A stretch of 64,000 nt of DNA from Amoeboaphelidium protococcarum. Lineage: Eukaryota > Aphelidiomycota > Aphelidea. The stretch covers positions 1,922,001-1,986,000 of the forward strand of contig JALECJ010000254.1 in NCBI GenBank assembly GCA_023515745.1. Direction: 5' to 3'. Positions 58,767-64,000 of the stretch are shown here, in pieces. Under the pieces are notes generated by a model that saw only the letters and a program-made list of their open reading frames with translations, did no database searches and had not been told where the DNA came from. The position numbers were made by a program, and so were the translations under genes. How positions within the stretch are numbered: the stretch's first letter is position 1; each line of letters starts with the position of its first letter.

Positions 58767-60269
58767 ATGTCTTCAGTACCACCAGTTTCTTAAAGCGATC
58801 GAAAATCTATTCTCTTGTAGATGGTTTAGAGGTTGTAGTAGCATTTTGGCTAGACTCTGCCGCTGGATAATATTATGAAAGTTGCCCAGAAAATAGAACA
58901 AGATGCTTTCAGTCAATGCGGCCTGGTAAAGTAATAGTATCTCAAGTAGATTACAGATAAAATTAGTAGTATTGTTCAGCGAGCCACTCAGAAATTGTCG
59001 TCGGTTTAATAGCCTTCTAATGTCAATGGTAATAGTCATGGTAGTAGCAGTAAAGGTGGTGGCATAGGTACAACAGCGGCGCCTGACCTCGCCATGTCTA
59101 ATAGCATTTTAAATTAGTCTTAATTTATGCCTTCTTAGATGCAGAATTATAATAAAAATTAGTCATCTTAATAATAACAGTAAACATCATAGTCGTAACC
59201 TTAAACACCAATAGTTTAGACGCCGCTGATTGATCTAAATCTGGTCAAGTTGGAGCTTAATCAAAGCGGATAATAATCTGTCACTTTATCAGACGGGTCC
59301 AAGTTGAAAGTTTAGATTGGACTACCGGCTAATGAACAGACTCTAATACAGAGCAAGTTGCGTCCTTTACGTGATAGTCTCCTCAAATGGCAAAAGATCT
59401 ATTAAAAATCGTAGATGGAGCCATCTTTTCTACATGGATGTGCCGTTAATGTGGACAAGTTGCAAAAGATCTGGGTTGTTATGGCACATTAGTTGGAGCT
59501 GATTCCTGCTAGTATTTACATTGTCAATGCAGTCTTGCTGGACAAGCTGGTGTAATCTTACGAATTGCTGTATGGCGAAGCGGAGAAGTTTGTCAAGGAT
59601 TTGTTGTTGTAGAAGCAGCAGTAGCGTAAATCGTCCAATGTATCAACAGCTACATCATAATCTTCCGCGTCCTCCTCTCGTACATTATCATAGATGCAAT
59701 AACAATCGATGTAGTAGTAACAGATCTAGAGTCATGTCATGAATAATCAGGCTCCGCGACAACTTGACCAAAGTAGTGTCAATGGCTCGGTATCTACTGC
59801 GGAATCCTAAATTAAATCGATCCCTTCTATAAAGAGATCTAGAGAAGATGACTTAAACTTGAACGCCGTGGATGTAGATGTCTAGAAATAAAAGCGTATG
59901 AATTTAGGTGTTGATGGACGTGCTAATACCAATTACCAGGCATCTATTTAGTAAAAGAATCCTCTGCTATCAACTCAATAGCCTGTGGTGTCCAGTTCCA
60001 ACTCTAGTGCCGATGTTGTTCCACCTACTTAAGAGCTTAATCAAGTTCTGGACTAAGATAGTGACAAGTCTTTCCATAATAAAGATATATTGTCTATATC
60101 TGATTAGAAAAAGGCAGTATCTAGATAGAAGAACTTATAACCGTCTCAAAAGCAGTAAAGTTATCTGGTGATTTAAGAGACTGATGAGTTGTTTCAATTC
60201 GACACCAAAACTGATTACCTCTCATAGATTCCATTTGAAACTTTGATAACAGTTTTGACTAAATAATGA
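58767..60269 (+). CDS. MED15: Mediator subunit MED15 with KIX domain
   Basis: 500 residues, single exon, ATG 58767, TGA 60267-60269. The first 80 residues form a KIX-like three-helix domain: SDRKSILLQMVQRLQQHFGQ, NIMKVAQKIEQDAFSQCG and QQYLKQITDKISSIVQRA, the activator-binding fold of MED15/Gal11. A Gln/Asn/Ser-rich region follows, with Gln runs written as mixtures of CAA, CAG, TAA and TAG. A helical module at about 190-300 (SKLRPLRDSLLKWQKIYQKS) and a C-terminal conserved-looking stretch (ETDELFQFDTKTDYLSQIPF) follow. About a tenth of all codons are UAR. Gal11/MED15 links DNA-bound activators to Mediator; identity rests on KIX position and composition. Confidence 0.8.
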
Positions 60270-60447
60270 CTGTCATCTCTAGTATAAAATTTAATTTTTT
60301 GTCTTCATTTTCTAATATTTTGTTGCCCTTGTTGTATATCGTAAGCCAACTAGTTCTCGAGCCTTTGATCTTGCATTGCCGCTCCATTCTTTAGGCGTCT
60401 CTAATCAAAATATCAACACGTAGCGCAACGTTAATAATAACGAGGAT

Positions 60448-61878
60448 ATGTCAACATTTGGGAAATACTTTCGCGTCACCACGTTTGGAGAGTCTCACTG
60501 TAAAGCTGTGGGTGTTATTGTAGACTCCCCGCCACCTGGTATGGAGTTGAGTGCCAGCGATGTGTAGAAACAGTTGTCTAGAAGACGTCCTGGTCAGTCG
60601 GATCTGAGTACGCCGCGTAATGAGTATGATCAGGTGGAAATTATGTCTGGAACTGAGGCTGGATTGACACTTGGTACACCTCTCTGTATGATGGTTTGGA
60701 ATCGAGATTAGCGTCCCCAAGATTATTCCGGTTAGAAGCAAGCTGCTGCTACTACTTCTTCCGCTGATGGTTCGTCATCATCATAGACTCCTTCGACAAG
60801 TGTGCAATAGTAACAGTCGTAACAGCAAAAGTAAAAATCAACATCTGCAATGGAATAGATGCCACGGCCAAGTCATGCCGATCTCACATATTTGGAAAAG
60901 TATGGTGTCAAGGCAAGCTCTGGCGGCGGACGGTCTAGTGCTAGGGAGACTATTGGACGCGTTGCTGCAGGTGCCGTCGCTGAGTTGTACCTGAAGCAAT
61001 TAGGAATAGACATTGTGGCCTTTGTATCATCTGTTGGATAAATTCACGTACCGTAGGAGCAGGTGGATAAGTACATCAATGGCAATCAACAGGCAGTATT
61101 GACCCGGGAAGATGTCGACAAATTTGATACTAGGTGTCCACTTTAGGAGTCATCTGATCTGATGCGTCAGTTGATCTTGCAGCAGAAGTAGAACAAGGAT
61201 TCTGTCGGTGGCACAATCACTTGCATAATTAGAAATGCTCCTTGTGGTCTAGGTGAGCCTGCTTTTGATAAATTGGAGGCAGTGTTGGCACATGCTATGC
61301 TGTCCATACCATCTACGAAGGCGTTTGAGATTGGTAGTGGATTTGCTGGTGCAGCAAGCTTTGGATCTCAACATAATGATATGTTTGAACTTAAGGATGA
61401 TCATACGGGCCGTTGTGGTAGACCAGAGTTGAACGGTACTAGATTGGGCACCTCTACGAACAAAAGCGGGGGCGTATAGGGTGGTATCAGTAATGGCGAG
61501 ACTATCTACTTCAAAGTTGGATTTAAGCCGCCCGCGACTATAGCACTTCCCCAGCAGACGGCGTAGTACAATACTTCATCGTTAGGTGTTGATGATAGTG
61601 GCGATGATTCAATGTCAATACTTGAGAACAAGGGTAGACATGATCCGTGTGTAGTACCACGAGCAGTTGCTATTGTGGAATCAATGGCCGCCCTTGTCCT
61701 TATGGATGCAGTAGTGGCGTAAATGTCTCGCTGTGCCCTCACCGATTGGCTTCCTTCATTATCTTAAAAAGGTACCGATGAAGATGGCTCCAAGGATGAA
61801 TAAAATACAGTCAGAAAATTGATGACTGTCGGATGGGATGGTAAACCGCATCCTTGGTGGAAACCAAAGCAAAGTTGA
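60448..61878 (+). CDS. ARO2: Chorismate synthase with Gln-rich insertion
   Basis: Last step of the shikimate pathway: EPSP to chorismate with reduced FMN. 476 residues, single exon, TGA end. Signatures: [117 protein letters not shown] and [19 protein letters not shown]. It is about 100 residues longer than usual, mostly from a Gln/Ser-rich insert (about residues 93-140, half of it TAG/TAA codons) where the fold normally goes directly from the RPQDY segment to PRPSHAD, and from a second small insert near 380. No separate flavin reductase domain. Its presence rules out an animal. Confidence 0.97.
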
Positions 61879-62004
61879 TCTATATTGATAGGAGAACTTG
61901 GTAATAATCATGATACCAAAAGTATATATTGCTTGATACTGTATGTCTCAAAAATTGTATCACTTTCACTTTCCTAATGCACATTTTCAATTCAATTGTG
62001 ATGC

Positions 62005-63087
62005 TCATTCTTCCTTCTCGATTTTACGACCTTCATTGGTAGAAGATGCCAACTTTGAAGACTTTTGTGCAATCTTGGCGGTCTTCTTCTACCCGTAATT
62101 CTTCACATAAAAGTTTCCAAACAGAGCCAGCATTGTCCACATGTACACCCACAACATCACAGTCAATCCGAGGGGGTAGGCAAACGTTCCCGTGCGGTAG
62201 GTGCCATCATCCTGCAGTCTCTGGGAGTGTAGTGGCAGCTGAGAACGTGCATCACCCGGAGATTAGAACACGGTGGCCATGGAAATGTCATAGGTAGCTT
62301 GGAACATCATACAACAAAACTGGGTCATCTGGCCTAAAGTGATGTATGGCTTCACCGTTTTCACCATCTAACTAATGACATCCTTCTTCTCTGGCTTACC
62401 ATATCCACAAGCAGACAGAAAGTAGTAACCGTACATGACAACATGAATCAGAGAGTTGAGGATGGCACTAAAGTACGCCTCTCCCGTAGGAGCGACAAAA
62501 ATGGTTAGCCACCACACTGCGAAAATACTAGCATGATGATACAGATGCAGGAAGGAGATTTGACGCCAGTTCTACTTCAAAACCATAATGAAGGTGTCCA
62601 TAAACTCAAACACCTTGCTGAAGTAGAACAGCCACAATGCCTTGGACAGACCGCGAGCTGCATGCACCTCCTCACTGGGATTATTGAAGAGGGAATAGCC
62701 GCGATTAACAAATGCTTCATACCCGACATTGAGTGCCATATACATGGACAATGCTAGTAGAAACAGATTATGAGCTTTGACCAGAACACCAACATTAGGC
62801 TTGTCAGCGGGACTTAGCCATAGTTGAGTCAACCACTTGCCGCCAAACACAATGCTCAAGTACGTGGCAATGAGAATGCCAACATGCAAAGGATTCATAA
62901 GAGGCAGATGGTCAACATGAATAGATCGGTTCTGCTAGAGTACCTGGGACACTGAAGCATAAGCGGAGGGAAACAGAGCTTTTAGTTACTGTTGCAGAGC
63001 CACTTCCACCTCTCCTCCAACCAGCCTGTCCAACACCTTTTCAGTAGCGAATCCAAGATTAACGAACGCGTCAGTAATTACAGCCAT
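62005..63087 (-). CDS. ELO-family fatty-acid elongase (3-ketoacyl-CoA synthase)
   Basis: ER membrane condensing enzyme that adds two carbons to acyl-CoA. 360 residues, single exon, TGA end, seven or so membrane helices. ELO motifs: FYFSKVFEFMDTFIMVLKQN (the K-x-x-E-x-x-D-T block), the catalytic HLYHH box at His181/184/185, NSLIHVVMYGYYFLSACG, and later TLGQMTQFCCMMFQ. Lys-rich C-terminus fits ER retention. It has about 70 extra N-terminal residues (AVITDAFVNLGFATEKVLDR) before the first ELO helix. The AWW and H-V-x-M-Y spacing recalls PUFA-type elongases, but chain specificity cannot be told. Confidence 0.95.
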
Positions 63088-63131
63088 ATTTAATGAATGT
63101 CTAAAGTTCAGCGACTGTTATTCTCCTTCAC

Positions 63132-63222
63132 NNNNNNNNNNNNNNNNNNNNNNNNNNNNNNNNNNNNNNNNNNNNNNNNNNNNNNNNNNNNNNNNGGGGG
63201 GGGGGGGGGGGGGGGGGGGGGG
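63132..63222. other. Assembly gap (Ns) plus poly-G run
   Basis: 64 N followed by 27 consecutive G, not resembling anything else in this AT-rich window. Probably low-quality read ends kept at a scaffold join. Confidence 0.9.
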
Positions 63223-63579
63223 AATCGAACTCCTAAAATCGATCGTGTGAGAACGCGCCTCGCTTTTAGCTCATTGATAAGACCGGCTACAAAAACCAGT
63301 TCTCGCTCGATATCTTTATTAGCGTGTGATCGATCCCTCGTCACTCTCATAATTATTATGAATTTGATCTTTCTGTTCTTGGCGTATGTAACATAGGGAA
63401 ACGGACATTGTTTCGACTACCCTATTGAGTCTGTGCCGGTTAGCGTAACTCGAGATTTGATATACTTTGAAAGCTAAATCTTCGTTCAGGCAACATATTG
63501 CGTCAACGCGTGTTCAAATCGAAAAATTATCAAAAAATCGGCAAATTATATGGTTATACGCCTAGTCGAGAAAAAATTA

Positions 63580-63610
63580 TATCGCTGCCGACCGCAGGTC
63601 GGTTGCGATA
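63580..63610. other. Strong 14-bp hairpin with triloop
   Basis: TATCGCTGCCGACC, loop GCA, GGTCGGTTGCGATA: 14 positions with one T-T mismatch and one G-T pair. It stands out by GC content from AT-rich flanks and lies about 85 nt beyond the stop of the zinc-finger gene on the minus strand, so it could be a 3' processing or termination structure of that transcript. Confidence 0.6.
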
Positions 63611-63694
63611 TTTTATACGGATTTTAAGGGATGAGTAAGAAGAAACCGAAGATCTGCGATCATATCCACTCAATTACTCAATCAGTTCAAAAAA

Positions 63695-64000
63695 TCACGT
63701 CTATTTCAACTTTCTCTCTCTTTCTACACGCTTTCTGAACTTTTTATAGAGACTTGTACGCATTTACAACAAAGAATCGTCTAACTAACTTGATGCATCG
63801 CATCTTTTGGAAGAATGGCCTGCAGTACATTAATTGGAATCAGCCATCAATCTTGGCTTCCAGCAGATTTTGCAGACTTGTTTCACTGATTCGCTTCTCA
63901 AATTACTGTCCAACTCTTCTTCATTGACAAATCCGTTTTCAGGTGTCAACACGTCGTCGCCGAATCTCTAACGCAGCAGTTCAGTCAAATTGACAGCCTC
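63695..64000 (-). CDS. TFIIIC-type zinc-finger protein, 3' end only
   Basis: The gene enters from the right edge; 101 residues remain, ending at TGA 63695-63697. It holds a C-x2-C-x13-C-x2-GH-x5-C pattern (QVCKICWKPRL, then CTAGHSSKRC). This resembles the GTF3C4/TFIIIC zinc finger (CPIC...C-x-x-GH-x-x-x-RC), found at the C-terminus of a TFIIIC subunit that recruits RNA polymerase III. Four UAR codons lie inside it. An acidic stretch precedes the finger and a basic tail (SLYKKFRKRVERERKLKQT) follows. The call rests on the metal ligands and their place at the protein end; the WD40 part, if present, is outside the window. Confidence 0.55.

Larger units (their letters stand above)
63088..63694. 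other. Intergenic with assembly gap, poly-G tract and hairpin
   Basis: 607 nt upstream of the elongase. Sixty-four Ns (63132-63195) are followed by a 27-nt G run (63196-63222), most likely a sequencing or gap-filling artefact. The sequence to the right may not truly adjoin the left. No gene is supported in it. Confidence 0.6.

Noticed and set aside
63223-63300. tRNA-like sequence (B-box-like AGTTCGATTCC on the minus strand, A-box-like TAGCTCATTGATAAG on the plus strand)
   Set aside because: The two boxes are on opposite strands and no cloverleaf can be folded; the left edge is an artefactual G run.

Overview
This is a 64 kb piece of a eukaryotic nuclear genome that uses a changed genetic code: TAA and TAG are read as glutamine and TGA is the only stop. 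The proof is internal. Both histone H3 genes have TAG or TAA exactly where H3 has Gln (Q5, Q85, Q93), and the two H3 copies differ by a TAG/TAA swap at the same Gln. Every complete gene here (over 30) ends in TGA and contains UAR codons at Gln positions. Read this way, short apparent open reading frames join into full-length proteins. Genes are compact, with zero to three introns of about 50-75 nt that begin with GT and mostly end in TGTAG.

The gene content suggests a protist on the fungal side of opisthokonts: ankyrin-DIL protein, Kre9/Knh1-like surface protein, Mediator MED15, chorismate synthase, haspin and tomosyn, together with GnT-I, a glycosyltransferase unusual for typical fungi. An aphelid such as Amoeboaphelidium would fit, but this is inference and the species cannot be fixed from the window.

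Layout. 0-0.5 kb: 3' end of a sugar-nucleotide pyrophosphorylase-like gene. 0.7-2.0 kb and 12.5-13.8 kb: two inverted copies of a divergent H3-H4 pair, each gene with a histone-type 3' stem-loop. Between them lie a small bHLH-like gene, an alpha-solenoid gene and a tomosyn (STXBP5/Sro7) gene. The tomosyn gene is split by a young Ty1/copia element with identical 130-bp LTRs, inserted one base past an exon/intron boundary. 13.8-26.2 kb: PNPO, TSPO, ankyrin-DIL protein, mitochondrial DnaJ, patatin phospholipase, haspin kinase, phosphopantetheinyl transferase and a small unknown. 26.5-32.4 kb: RasGEF, Ulp1-type SUMO protease and a Kre9-like membrane protein. 32.6-38.9 kb: a glycosylation neighbourhood of two head-to-head GnT-I (MGAT1) paralogues, a repeat-bearing 1-kb gap and a GT61 glycosyltransferase. 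39.1-43.2 kb: two membrane or coiled-coil unknowns and a LAT-type amino-acid transporter. 43.9-45.4 kb: a decayed Ty3/gypsy-like relic. 45.4-63.1 kb: UTP20, nucleoside diphosphate kinase, a multi-TM unknown, EB1, a promethin/LDAF1-like lipid-droplet candidate, MED15, chorismate synthase and an ELO elongase. 63.1-64 kb: an assembly gap with a poly-G tract, a strong hairpin, and the 3' end of a TFIIIC-type zinc-finger gene.

Most genes are unrelated housekeeping functions. The groupings that may be meaningful are the histone pairs and the GnT-I/GnT-I/GT61 neighbourhood. The most notable observations are the code itself, the retrotransposon that recreates a splice donor and primes from half of a Met-tRNA with its own start codon inside the primer site, and the one-alanine-shorter H3 tail.
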